Positions 1 through 10,656 of a stretch of 64,000 bases of DNA are shown piece after piece. How positions within the stretch are numbered: the first letter of the stretch is position 1; each line of letters opens with the position of its first letter. The position numbers and the translations under genes are program-made. Below the pieces are notes generated by a model that saw nothing but the letters and a program-made list of their open reading frames with translations, was not told the origin of the DNA and ran no database searches. The stretch is from Phytophthora hibernalis (lineage: Eukaryota > Oomycota > Peronosporomycetes > Peronosporales > Peronosporaceae): contig JAAKBF010000354.1 in NCBI GenBank assembly GCA_012656075.1, forward strand, positions 496,001 through 560,000, read 5' to 3'.

Positions 1-887
1 GAGCACGGTGGTGGCCTTCTCCGCCCGGATTCTCTTGGCCTTGGCGTAACTGGCCTACAGCATCTCTTTATCTTCATCGAGAGCGCGCTTGGCGCCGACG
101 GTGTTGCGGAACTCCGTCAAATCGCCTCCTCCATACGATTGGAAACATTCTGGTACGTCGACTTCTTTTTCTTGTCGGTGCGCTTTCCCGACAGTCGACC
201 TTGCGCTGCTGGTTGTACGTCCGGGTCTGAACCTTTGCTCACCGCAGTTTTGGAAGCCGTATAACGCGGCTTCGACGATCCTGCAGCAGCACCCGAAGTG
301 GACGTGGTTCGATCTGATCGCAGTGGCTCTGGGCGTGGTGGTCGTGCGAAGGCTTCTAAACCTTCATTGAGCAAGGGCGATGCGAGCAGATCCTGGTACT
401 CGCTCCGCATGGGCATGTGACTCGAATCCGTCGATGTCCCCGCAACTGACCCGTCAGTGACGGTCGAGTTGTTGTCGAGTCTGGGCTCGTCGGTGGCCAA
501 GCGCACGCCTTCTCCGTCGTCCTCCTCAAAGACACTGCCGTCCAGGTCAGCTTCGAACGAGAAGTCGGGCTCGACGAAGCGCTGGTCATGGTCAGCTTCA
601 TCATCCATTTCGATGACATTGGCCTTCTCATCGGTAGTCTGCTTGAGCTTCTTCGCCTTCAGGATGTGTGGGGTCTCCGTCGGTTTGCGAGTGCTATATA
701 GCACTTTAAACTTGCTCCGCAAGCTTTCGAAGTCACGCTCAGGCTATCCACAAGCCCGTCCAGAGTTGAAACTCACCGCCAGACGCTCCGATTCATCCTT
801 ACTCAGCGGAAGTGACTGCTCAATGAGGTGCAGGAGGCGATCAACGTCGATCATGGTGTAGTTTGTGTTTTCGGAGTTCTTCCCCAT
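1..887 (-). pseudogene. DUF6818-like (Myb/SANT-like) oomycete protein, broken, runs off the left edge
   Basis: The reverse strand opens at an ATG at 887 (MGKNSENTNYTMIDVDRLLH) and encodes a helical N-terminal block with LPLSKDESERLAV and, after an in-frame TAG near 741, ESLRSKFKVLYSTRKPT. This resembles the DUF6818 family that is repeated in oomycete genomes and is thought to be Myb/SANT-like. An acidic stretch (EMDDEADHDQRFVEPDFSFE) and a Ser/Thr/Lys-rich linker follow. The frame stops at about 117, but a shifted frame continues with EFRNTVGAKRALDEDKEML and a basic coiled-coil-like tail to the window edge. The internal stop, the frameshift and a further stop indicate a pseudogene. DNA binding is inferred from family resemblance only. 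Confidence 0.55.
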
Positions 888-1455
888 CTACCGACACGCA
901 CAACAAGGCAGCGTTAGTTTGAAACTGACCGAGACACCGGCGACAGCAGCTTGGGACGTGTTACCGGGAGTGTTGCTTGGAGAGGAGGTGGAGGACGGAT
1001 GGCTTCTTGTTAAGAGGAAAAAGCAAACGTGAGAAGCGAACGCACCGAGCGGCGGCGGAGTCTGCCGTGATTCAATACCCCGCCATCACCACTTAGAACA
1101 GGATCACAGCTCGGAAGAAATTTCAACGCGCGAAATCTGTGCGCCCGAAGCGAACGATACAGAAAGCAAGTCAAAAATTCGAAGGGGCTCTGGCGAAGGG
1201 GCTTTGGCGCGAAAGTTCGCACCTCTCACGTCAACCACGACTCGTCCTTGGCGTGAGAGATGTGAGTTTTGTGATTCACGACGTCCACGTCGGCATGGCG
1301 GCTGCGTGCACCTCATTCAAAAGCAATAGACCCATCATTTTCGCCACCTACAGCCAGTTTTATTGCATGCATACACGCATACAGGTTGCTGCAAAAACCT
1401 CATGACTACACGATGACCGTCCTCACCTCGACGCTCGTGCACAACCGTTGCCTAC
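888..1455. other. Intergenic, no supported gene
   Basis: Only short overlapping frames occur on both strands. I see no recognisable domain, RNA gene or terminal repeat. Confidence 0.5.
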
Positions 1456-2490
1456 TCATGGATCCTGGTCATCTTGGATATCACGGTGGATGCACCCCGG
1501 CAGCTGGCACCGGAGAACAAACCATAGGTCGTCGCCGTAGTCCACAGCCACCTCTTGGCTGCGATGAATGACTTCGGTCGTTGCCACGACCACGGTAGTG
1601 CGACGCCCGTTAGCCACCTCGATGAACTTGGCGATGGGCTTGCACGAGTGGTTCACGAATCGCATGAGACCACCCATGTTGATCGCAACGAGGACAAGGC
1701 GGTTGGGCTTCTCCGGACGCTGCTTCATCATGAGGCGGTACCCGTTGTTACGCGACCGATCAGCGTGGGAGACACGGACGCGTTTCATCTCGCCCAAGTA
1801 CTGACCAAGAACTTCGCCTGCTGCGATCTTCTCGGCTGCAACCACGCCAAGCACGGAAGTGCGCGTGTTGCGGCTTAAGATAAATTTGGCGGACTCGCCC
1901 AAGCTGTTGCCACACTTGCCTTCAAACGCGAAGCAGTTGACGTTACAGTACAGGTTCATCACAGAGTTCCGGCACGATCCCACGCGGCAGGATGTGGAAC
2001 AGTCGCACCATCCGAAGTGTGGCACGGCAGGGAAGACGGTCCCCTGCGGGTCGAATTGCTCCCACAGGTACGCAACGCTGCATGTCCACGAGGCATGCAC
2101 GAAGACGTCGCGTGGGTGCGCATCGCTCCGGTGGTACTGACTACCGGAGGAGTTTCCTGTCGCATCACAGGCCGTACGCTCGCGTACGGTTCTGCTGCAT
2201 AGCGACGAGCCTGGCGTCTGACATGATGAGCCCTCGCAGGCTTCGTATGGGGGCGATCGGTCATAGCGGAGCTCTCGGGGCGTCTCGAGGAGAACGGGTG
2301 ATGACGTCGTTTGAATGGGTGGACAGTAAGCGCTCACCGACGGTGTCGTCGGTGGTTCAACCAACGGCGTGGTTTGCATCAAGCGCGCTGGATCTGGGGC
2401 CACCCTCAATTTTCCACTCTTCGTGTAGCGCTTTTCTGTTCCCGGGCGACAGTCATGGAGGGGTGGCCGTGCCGCAGGACGCAGAGTCAT
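1456..2490 (-). CDS. SET-domain protein lysine methyltransferase, AWS/SET/post-SET type
   Basis: A 344-residue frame. Residues 1-125 are low-complexity. Residues about 155-192 are a Cys-rich AWS/pre-SET-like block (WCDCSTSCRVGSCRNS, then CNVNC and GKCGNSL). The SET core follows: VLGVVAAEKIAAGEVLGQYL, the cofactor motif RFVNHSCKP, then EVAVDYGDDLWFVLRC with a second Cys five residues on as a minimal post-SET. These motifs mark an S-adenosylmethionine-dependent lysine methyltransferase, probably acting on histones. The start is uncertain: the reverse strand remains open upstream to about 2770 in another frame, so a 5' exon is possible. It lies between a DUF6818-like pseudogene and Ty3/gypsy gag pieces on the same strand, so it may be a dispersed, TE-associated SET gene. 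Confidence 0.7.
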   Translation of the reverse strand: MTLRPAARPPLHDCRPGTEKRYTKSGKLRVAPDPARLMQTTPLVEPPTTPSVSAYCPPIQTTSSPVLLETPRELRYDRSPPYEACEGSSCQTPGSSLCSRTVRERTACDATGNSSGSQYHRSDAHPRDVFVHASWTCSVAYLWEQFDPQGTVFPAVPHFGWCDCSTSCRVGSCRNSVMNLYCNVNCFAFEGKCGNSLGESAKFILSRNTRTSVLGVVAAEKIAAGEVLGQYLGEMKRVRVSHADRSRNNGYRLMMKQRPEKPNRLVLVAINMGGLMRFVNHSCKPIAKFIEVANGRRTTVVVATTEVIHRSQEVAVDYGDDLWFVLRCQLPGCIHRDIQDDQDP

Positions 2491-3065
2491 ATTCTGTAGA
2501 GCTGTCCTTGGTCCCTGGCAGCTTGCACGCTGTGAGTGTTGGGCGGCGTGTTCTCTTCGTCGCTGGAGTCTTCAATACAGTGCAGCCGCCAGTGCACCGA
2601 GGAGTGCGTCAGATGCATCATCTGGACCATACACACTCCGCGCGAGTTAGGTACGACGTCAACACAAAGTAGCAACCAAACATACCTTGTCCAAGTAGTA
2701 AAGTAATGGCTTGCTGTCTCCGGAGGCAAATTCGAAAGTAAGCGACGTCCTGGCGTGTCGGAAGATATATGCAAGTTGCTTCAAACAGCGGAGTGATGGT
2801 CCGATTACACAATACAATTTTCAATATTAGCCCTTAAGATGGCTACACGACATAACTTTAGGGCTAGGTGAGTCTCGTGAGACCGTATCTGCCTCTCACG
2901 AGATTTAAGTCGAGGAATATGACCCGACATATCTGCTGCAGATAAGGTGGCGGCATACTGCATATTCGGCAGGCGTCCAATGGCGATCGTCCGCGTTCAA
3001 AATTGAAGACCATTGTCGCGATCCCCTAGCATCGACAGATCCACTCGTGGTTCATCGTAAGCATG
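2491..3065. other. No supported gene; possible decayed 5' exon of the SET gene
   Basis: A reverse-strand frame (2487-2774, about 95 aa) abuts the SET frame with acidic EDSSDEENTPPN-like content and could be upstream coding sequence. The rest shows short direct and inverted motifs such as TCTCGTGAGA but no clear long terminal repeat. Confidence 0.3.
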
Positions 3066-4282
3066 TCATGGCTCACGCGGTGGTTCCCAAGAGTCTCGAC
3101 TCAATTCTCGTTCTTGGTAGTGGCGCAGCGGGCATGACGCGGGAGCTCGTCCTTGCGGACGTACAACACTACGCACATCAACACGATCATCACCTTGAAA
3201 TTGATGCGCAGCATCAGTTACACGCAGGTGCAATCGTTGCGGCGAAGTCAGAACAGCTGAAGTCGCAGCAAGCGATTTGTCCTCGGGGTTGCTCGCTGAC
3301 GTCGTCGGCGAGTATACGGAAGACTCGTACGGCGTGTCTGCTGACGGCACAGCCTGCACCACGCGCACTGCTTTCACCAACGAGGTCACAGGCCGTTTTC
3401 CCTTGGCCTTTAACTTCTCCACCAACTCTGGCTTCAGCGGCACACCCGTGGTTGCCGTACACTCGGCATAACAGTGGCCTTGGCACCCACAGGTTCCGCA
3501 CTTCATGCGCTCCTTCTTCTGGCTCAAGTCCTTGACACTCGAACCCGCACGTTTCTTGACACTTCACCGCTTCCCTTGCACCAGGCTCACCGGCTCCGCA
3601 CGTTGCGCTGGTGTTGACCGGCCACTTGTCGTCGGGCTTGCCGCAGGCTACGTGTCGCCTCCGACCGCGTCAGTGTCTTACGGTCGTTCTTGCTGCTCCA
3701 AACCGTGTGCTGCTCGGCTAGCTCATGGAAGACGTGCTGCGAGTTGGAGATAAGGAGACGCACGCGCTCCCACTCCTCCAGCTTGCCATTGGATTGGCGC
3801 AGACGCCGCACCAACGTTTCGCTCGTGGACACGTTCGCGTCCACCGTCTCACCCTGCTGCAGTTCGAGATTCAGCAAGGCTCGCAGAATATAGTCAGGGT
3901 TCACTCCGTCTCCGGACGTAAAGTGCACAGTGATACGTGACCAGAGCAATTATGAAGCTTCCATCTGCTCTCTGAGCTCGTCGACCTTGAAGTGTTCACG
4001 CAGGTTCATGTCCGGCGACAACGCCATTGCCGCGAAGGCCATGGTACGACGCATGTCGTACCAGGTGTGATACTTGTGGTTTCTCACACCGAGCTCTGCA
4101 TTATAGCGCTCAGGCCCGTACGTGATTCCGTCCAACTTGTAGCCGGCTGACGCCCAAGGCAACACCGGCATCCTGGCCTTTGTCTGCGGTATGAGCAAGA
4201 TGGTACATCTCGCTCCAGTCTCCGATACGGTGACAGGGAACAGACTGCATAGCTTTTCCTCGATGGCGTGTTCCGCTATCAA
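3066..4282 (-). pseudogene. gag: Ty3/gypsy-like gag, C-terminal part with zinc knuckle, broken
   Basis: Three consecutive reverse-strand frames make one decayed gag-like region. 4282-3950 contains YHTWYDMRRTMAFAAMALSP and ends DELREQMEAS. 3949-3587 contains YILRALLNLELQQGETVDAN. 3527-3066 contains CGTCGCQGHCYAEC, a CX2CX4HX4C zinc knuckle of retroelement nucleocapsid type, followed by a Lys-rich linker. Frame changes near 3949 and 3570 break it. The knuckle supports a capsid/nucleocapsid role; the rest is assigned by position and composition. The N-terminal part of the same protein may lie at 5875-7017, beyond the oppositely oriented integrase fragment. Confidence 0.55.
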
Positions 4283-5795
4283 GGTCTCCCAGAGACCATT
4301 GTCTCCAATCGAGACCCGCGCTTCACGGCCGGGTTCTGGAAGACCCTGTTCCTATTACTCGGAACCAGACTTCTGATGTCCACCGCGGACCATCCCCAAA
4401 GGGAGCGGGTTAACCGCGTCCTCAAAGACACGCTTCGGAGTGTATGTGCGGACTCTCCGGGCACTTGGTCTGATCGCCTGCCTATGGTTGAGTTTGTGCT
4501 CAACAACGCGGTCCACGCGTCGACCGGGTTTACCCCGTTCTACCTGAACGGACTGCGGCAGCCCCAAGTGTCTGTGACACTGCGGGGAAGCTCTGCGGCT
4601 TCCATCGTAAGTGGGGAGAGGATCGGAAAGCTCTTTCCTCCCAAGTGTCTGACGTGACACCCGTCTCATTGCGAAAGCAATTGAAGATCTTTGTCGATGA
4701 TAGACTTAATATCAAAAGCCGGGTTAGGGATGATATGGCTACCGCTCAAGATAAACAGAAGGAGTACTCTGACAAATATGGAAGAGGAAACATTAACGTA
4801 TTTACTGTGGGTGACCTAGGCCTACTTGACACTAGGAACATACCGCTAAATCTGGTAAGCTCCGTTGGTAGCAACAAGCTGAAGCGCGGATTCATTGGAC
4901 CTTTCATGGTCCTGGCCAAGCATGGTGCGGCCTACACGATCGATTTGCCTAAGTCGATGACGACGCACCCGACGTTCTATGTAGGTCGTCTGAAGAGGTA
5001 CCACGATCCTCAAGGCGACGGCCCTCATACGGAAGAGGAGGTGGTCCCCGCGAGGGCGATATCACCTCCTCGAAACGAGACGGGGTCTCAGTTGGCGGGG
5101 TCAACGAGGAATACGACCGCTGAAAATCAGCCTGGTCGTACAGCGGCTGCGGGTACGACGGGCTCCCACCAAACGAAGAACCATACGCGTACGGATCGTA
5201 TTGGTAAGGCTGCGTGTACGCATAAGCCTGCGACTGAGCGGAGCCCGAGGATGAGTCTCCCGAGGGAGGCGCGATTTTAACTCGCGTCGGAGCTCGGCAA
5301 TCTCCCCGCGGAGATTGTCACGATCAAGCTCGGTCATCTGGTGATCCACACGCTCGTGGAGATCAGCCACCTCACGGCGCATGTCCGCCAAGGAATCTTG
5401 CAGGGCAGCGAGAGCTCCGCGCTTCCCGGACTGCACAGAAGCCTGTCCCCGAGATCAAGACCCAAAGCGGTCTCGAGGGTGTACACTCGATCGCGAAGAT
5501 CACGGATCTCGTCCTGTTGAACAAGCACAGACGAGTCCCTGGATCCCGTCTCGGGTTGAGGCGCCTCCTGTCGTGCCGGAGCCTCGTACTCGAACGCGTG
5601 CGAGGCGTCCGCCGGCCCTCCTTGCTCGTTATGGGGAGACCCACTACCACGTTGAGCGGGTCCTTCGCGAGAGGGCGCCGCCAAGGGAAGCGCCAACGCT
5701 TGGTAAAATGGCGGGGTAATCCTTCGTCACAGAACTCATGGGAGCGGATTGAACGGCTCCAGATTGACTGCCCGAAGGCTGTCGAAATCTGGTAA
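4268..5795 (+). pseudogene. pol: Ty3/gypsy integrase C-terminus and chromodomain, broken
   Basis: The plus strand encodes the end of a chromovirus-type pol. 4268-4657 matches the integrase core (DPRFTAGFWKTLFLLLGTRL, STADHPQ, ERVNRVLKDTLRS, VHASTGFTPFYLNGL). The usual SDRDPRF reads SNRDPRF, replacing the second catalytic Asp, and residues normally between HPQ and ERVNR are missing. 4645-5060 carries the post-core region (NIKSRVRDDMATAQDKQKEY, then GPFMVLAKHGAAYTIDL and FYVGRLKRYHDPQ). A low-complexity linker leads to a chromodomain: THYHVERVLRER in one frame, then LVKWRGNPSSQNSWERIERL in another (frameshift near 5680). No protease, RT or RNase H is seen upstream, so this is a 5'-truncated remnant. 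Chromodomains usually steer integration to marked chromatin. Confidence 0.8.
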
Positions 5796-5874
5796 CAGAC
5801 TTGACGGCAGCTGCAGCGCTATACCCGCACTTGCCATGAGCGCTGATCTTGGCTTTACGCGGAAGGTCCTCCAT

Positions 5875-7017
5875 TTAACCGGTAAGCTGTCGCTTACTGA
5901 TCAGATGAGCGAACTCGATCCGAAAGTCACGCTGATCGAGAATGGCGGACATAGTCTGTTTGCCCATGAGGCGGTCAATTTCCTGAGGGGTGTAACCCTG
6001 AATGAAGAGCCACTTCCAGAAGAGGTCCTCCGCCTGAGCACTCGTCGAAGTGTTCACGGGTCGGACCCAGGGTAACCCCAGCCCACCCTTGTTCTCAGCC
6101 TTCTTGCGAAAGCTGATGAACTCCTTAAGCGGGGCTCGGTGTGGCGCCAACAGCACACACCTCGCATCCTCTAAGTCATTGCGAAACAATGGGTGGAACT
6201 CCACCAGGGTACGTTCGAAAGCGCCTTTGGAGGTTCGACCTCCGATCAGGCCGCGCGGAGCCACAAGCTGCTCCAAGAACAACGGCGAGCCCGTGTTCTC
6301 ATCGGGCGAGAGGTAACCCTTCAACTACGGGGACTTGGCACGCAAGGAGCCTCGCAGTCGAGCAGCCGCAAGGCGCTTCTGCTGTTCATAGAGCGTTGAC
6401 GACAACCTCAGGCACGTGAACCTGTCCGTCTTCTTCCTCGGAGTTAGAAGAAGACTCGAACAACGGCGGTTCCTTTTCTGCCAAGGTCCGCTTTTGGAGA
6501 GGTGACTGTGAAGCAGCATGCTTCTCGGTCGCGGCACGCTCATCCAGAATGACACGCGCGCGTTCGTGACCCTGACAGAGTCAGATTTTGGGCGGTGAAG
6601 CCTCCTCGACGGAGCGATCACCGGCTTCGTCCGTGGTGGTATTCGCCAAAGCTGCAGTGTCAACAGCAGCTGCTGGTTTGGACTCGTCGTCCTCGCCACA
6701 TCCTCGCCCTTGGGCAACGACGGATTGTCGTCCAGGTCAGCCTCATCGCCAGAGTAACTGACCAGAGCGTTAAGCTCAGCATCGATGGAGCCACCGGGAC
6801 TGTGGTCCTTATAAACGAACCGAGGATTCGGTTTGTCGTCAGGCGACATCGATCGTGATCGACTTCGCCGTGGCGAACCCACAGCTCGCGTAGCCGCCTC
6901 GACGGCTTCATCGAGGGCGGAGGCCTTGCCGCGAGGCTTGACCGGGTTGGACTTCGACCGCGAGGTCTTAGTCTTGGAAGGTGCTTTCGCACCGTGGCGT
7001 GTCGTCTTTGAGGGCAT
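5875..7017 (-). pseudogene. Gag-like N-terminal region of a retroelement, broken
   Basis: From an ATG at 7017 (MPSKTTRHGAKAPSKTKTSR) the reverse strand encodes a Lys/Ser/Arg-rich start, an SRSRSMSPDDKPNP segment and an acidic stretch, then loses frame near 6660. It resumes at 6324-5875 with YLSPDENTGSPLFLEQLVAP, EDLFWKWLFIQGYTPQEIDR and DFRIEFAHLI. Composition resembles oomycete retroelement gag proteins, but there is no diagnostic motif. It shares strand with the zinc-knuckle piece at 3066-4282, so both may be halves of one gag separated by the plus-strand integrase tail. Confidence 0.4.
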
Positions 7018-7712
7018 GCTGCACGGGCCAATATGGAGGCCAGGGAGTACTTGGGGAAATGCCAAGCACCCCGAAAGAGCAGTTAACCGTGGCGCCTAAC
7101 TGTCGATTGAATTCGACCGCGGGAAATGTTGAGAAACATCGTCTCGCTCCCAATTGGCTGGTACAATCTTAGCCTAAGTGGGGAGGATGTATCGGGGCTA
7201 CCTGAAGACTGACAGTACGTTGGGGGAACTTTGTCAACAGGTACCACAAATCCATCAGCACATTATCAACAGGTACCACAAGTACTGTACATATCTGCTT
7301 ACGTTCGACCTACCTTCATCTGTAGACACCGTTCACTGCATCTTCGAAGTAGTAGCCAGGGCGACCCAGCTTCAGCGAGCCACCCCAGCACACAAATAGA
7401 GACAATCGTGGCTGGAGCTGATATCGTCGGGGGAGATATGTTGTTGGTTCATGCCCCGTTGCCCTGTTTCAAGCATCGACCCATGCCACCAATGATGTCA
7501 CGAATCAGCTCGACGCTGACTCCACCGTGTTTTAAGCGAGCTCGCTGAAATGCGACTGCATACGTACATGTACAGATTCACCTGGCACACCTGATAGCCT
7601 CCGTGAACAACGGCTGTATCAGGTAGCGGTAGACTGTAACGATAGTTCAAGCTACAACCACCACTTGATGCAGGTAATAATCGTAACCATCTGATACAAC
7701 GGTACTAATGTA
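7018..7712. other. Non-coding flank of the pogo-like element
   Basis: No coding motif was recognised. A short direct repeat (CAACAGGTACCACAA) occurs at about 7237 and 7269. A 16-base motif at 7569-7584 has an inverted partner at 18438-18453 on the other side of the nested cluster. Confidence 0.4.
7569..7584 (+). repeat. Candidate left terminal repeat of an outermost element
   Basis: TGTACAGATTCACCTG here and its reverse complement with one mismatch at 18438-18453 bracket the nested pogo cluster. This may be the end of a further element into which the outer pogo-like element inserted. No target duplication was identified, so it may be chance. Confidence 0.25.
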
Positions 7713-8499
7713 AAATGCCAGTTCTGGCAAGGTGCCAATTCGTGGCACGGTGCGCTTTTTCCACCAATTAAAACCTCAAAAAACGCGTTATCACAGCCCA
7801 TTGGCTAGTCTATTTTCGGATCAGTTGTTGGCACGGTTCGCAGGGTGTTTTTCATTTTGGAAGGTCAAATTAAATTATACAGTCAATAAGCCTCTGTGGC
7901 CTCCACGCATTTGTGAGCTACACGCGTTCGAGATGGAGGGGGAGGTCACGTACACCAACGAAGACACGATCGTGCGCTGGCGCGTGTAGCTGCAGGCGAG
8001 AAAAAGCTGCAATTGCGCGGACGTCGCCTCTGCCACTGCGCACACTGTTTCGGTTGGTCAAGAGGGCACAAGATGGTGATCAACTGGGGCCCAGGCGCCC
8101 CGGGCCCAAGCCTCTGGTCTCAATCGAGCTAGAGAATGACCTGGCGGAGTGGGTGGCGGCAATGCAGCGTTGCGGGGTGCCGGTTTGGCGCAAGGAGATC
8201 ATCGCAAAGGCAAGTGTAATGCTTGACCATGCAATGTCCCGGCCTATGCCAACGCGCACAACACCCTCTATGATGCTGACTGGGGCTGGTACCGCCGCTT
8301 CCTCGGGTGCCACCCCGCCCAGTCAAATCGGCTTGCTCAAAGTATCGCGCGGGTGCGCAACGCTGCTGGTGAAGAAGGCGTAGGAATGCTATTCTACACG
8401 TTAGCGAAGCTATTCATTGAGATGAAGATCGACCCCAGCCGCGTCTTCAACATGGACGAAACCTCGTTCATGCCGAAGACGGCTCGGCGCAGGGTGGTA

Positions 8500-9942
8500 C
8501 AGACAACAACGGAAAAATACGCCAGCACTGACCAGTATCCTCCATAGTAAGCCGATATCTACCAAAAAATACGCCATCGGAAAATAATAAATCTGATTGG
8601 TCAAAAGTAGCACTCGAGTCCAAGAAGTTGGCAGGCAAGGGGTACACCACAGAGAACGCTTTTTCTGCCACGGCCTGCTGTCCCTCCTCGTACACGTGGC
8701 AGTCGAAGTTGACCGCGAGGATGACAGCAGGTCCGTCCAGCTCACGTGGCAGCACCTCGCTGGCATAAAAATCCCAGCACCTGCCATCCATCCATGCGTT
8801 CTCTTGAACGCTATAGTAGTGGCCCACTGGATACTTCTTTAGCTCATCTTTTTCTATGTCCCCGCCGGGCATGCCCTTTATTATAAATAAAATCGGCAGT
8901 TTTTCCTAATAACAGCATAAAATATTAGAACAGATTAACAAGAAGAGGACAATAAAAACTTTACCGTCCGCGCGCACTGTAATGACGGCTGTCATACGGC
9001 TCGGGTGTTTCGTCAAACCCGTCACTCGCGCTGAGTCAGATTTCCTTTCCCAGCCCAGCCTTTTTGGGTGCCATTTCGTAGTAAATAGCAGTTTCGTCGA
9101 CATTGTAGATTTCATTTAGGGGCGTTTTCCAGTGAAGCCCCCAAAAGTCCAGCGTAAATTCAAGCTGGGTCTCAACCAATTCTCCGTCGTTAAGTTTGCT
9201 CGTAACAGCAACCTGTGATGAGAAGCCATGACTAAAATATCTTTAATACAAAATGAAATATTTATCATATTCAGAGCATTTACATACCGTTTTGCAAAAT
9301 GTTGGCACAACTTAAAGAGTGCTTTCTGCCCTCTATCTTCGTTTTTCTTCGTACTCAAATACTCCATCAACCAATCTTGGTGGTTTTGCTTCATATACTC
9401 AATCATCATTCTTGCAGTAACAATCTATAGTCAAATGAAGATAAGTTAATGAATAGCTTGAAAAACAAATTATAAAATATTACGTTGTTGTCGCGGCGCT
9501 CATCCTTCATATACAATACAAGAGCATGTGAAAATGGAATTATCTCCTTCCTCCCTTGTCCTTTGAGCGTCTTGCTCTTCTGTGATCCGCCGAAGCTTGT
9601 TATCTTGTCCTCGTTCTTGACCCAGTCCAGCGCGGGACATTGCTTTCGCCGATGGCGGCATCAATACCGACCTCTGCTACTCGTCTAAGTACTTGGCGCT
9701 TAAACTGCATCTTGTACGAGCGCTTGACACGCATTGTTCGAGTTTGAAAATGCTCTCAATGCTCGCAGGTCGCGATGTCCTTGCGTCCAGTAATTTGCAG
9801 ATTTGTGTCGTTGGTTAAAAAAGTGAGTTTAGGTAAATCTTATTGGCTATAATAAAAATCCTTTTTGTTTGTATCAGACCAGAAGTCAGGAATTGTCGCA
9901 TGGTGTATTTTTAAGTAGAGCGTATTTTTCCGTTGTTGTCTG
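8500..9942 (-). mobile_element. Inner pogo-like transposon nested in the outer transposase
   Basis: The termini are 23-bp perfect inverted repeats beginning CAGACAACAACGGAAAAATA (8500-8522) with the reverse complement at 9920-9942. Direct TA duplications flank it at 8498-8499 and 9943-9944. At 1443 bp it carries a minus-strand transposase that runs into the left repeat before its last catalytic region, so this copy is internally deleted and non-autonomous. Deleting the element plus one TA restores the host transposase frame without any change. Confidence 0.9.
8540..9700 (-). pseudogene. Inner pogo-like transposase, truncated and frameshifted
   Basis: Read on the minus strand. The N-terminal block is WVKNEDKITSFGGSQKSKTL, then MKDERRDNNV and IEYMKQNHQDWLMEYL followed by CQHFAKR (CENPB-type domain, 9700-9290). 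A short intron-like gap follows, then IYNVDETAIYYEMAPK near 9070-9115 (first Asp). A frameshift leads to RLGWERKSDSARVTGL and MTAVITVRADG. The segment 8872-8600 has YYSVQENAWMDGRCWDFYAS and AVILAVNFDCHVYEEG, where the usual second-Asp motif looks degraded, then VYPLPAN before sequence unlike any transposase. The conserved third-Asp region is missing. Confidence 0.75.
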
Positions 9943-10656
9943 TAGCTGTGCGCGGCTCCGCCAACGTATGGCGCAAGGAGACCAAGCCCAGCTTCCACAT
10001 GACGGTTGTGGGAGCTGTTACGGCTTCTGGTACAGCCATACCCCTATGCTGGTTGTGCCAGGAAAGCGACTTTTCAGAGAAGACATCGCCGCCATCAACA
10101 TCAAGAACGCGGCAATCACGGGAGTCCCCAAATGATTTAGCAACAAGAAGATCTTTGTGGAGTGGCTCCAGTTTTTTTGGGGGTAGATCACCGACCTGAA
10201 GAAGCCGGTGGTGTTAATCGTGGACAACAGCTCCACGCACATTGACCCAGGTAAGCAAATGGCTACATCAACCCTGCTCAAAACGATATTTTACCGGGTT
10301 TATGGAGTTATAGAGGCAGCTGAGACGTGTGTCGAGTGCGGAATCATGCTGGTGACGTTGCCGGCTAATGCGACTCACCTCTTCCAGCCCTCGGACGTTG
10401 CACTGTTTAAACCTTACAAGGACTGTGTACAAGAGCTTATGCTTGAGTGGCTGTGTGCTGTCAGCGACCCCGTGCTCAGGAAGTCCAAAGCAAAAGAAAT
10501 CGCCTGTATGGCGTACCGTCGATCCCTCGCAGACAAGCCAACGAGCTCCGTCAATGGTTTCCGGGAGTGTGGCATCTGGCCATTGTCATCGGTAGCGCTG
10601 AAAGCGCGCTTGGGGTTGTATGGAAGTGGCGGATTCAACGGAACACTGGGTACAGC

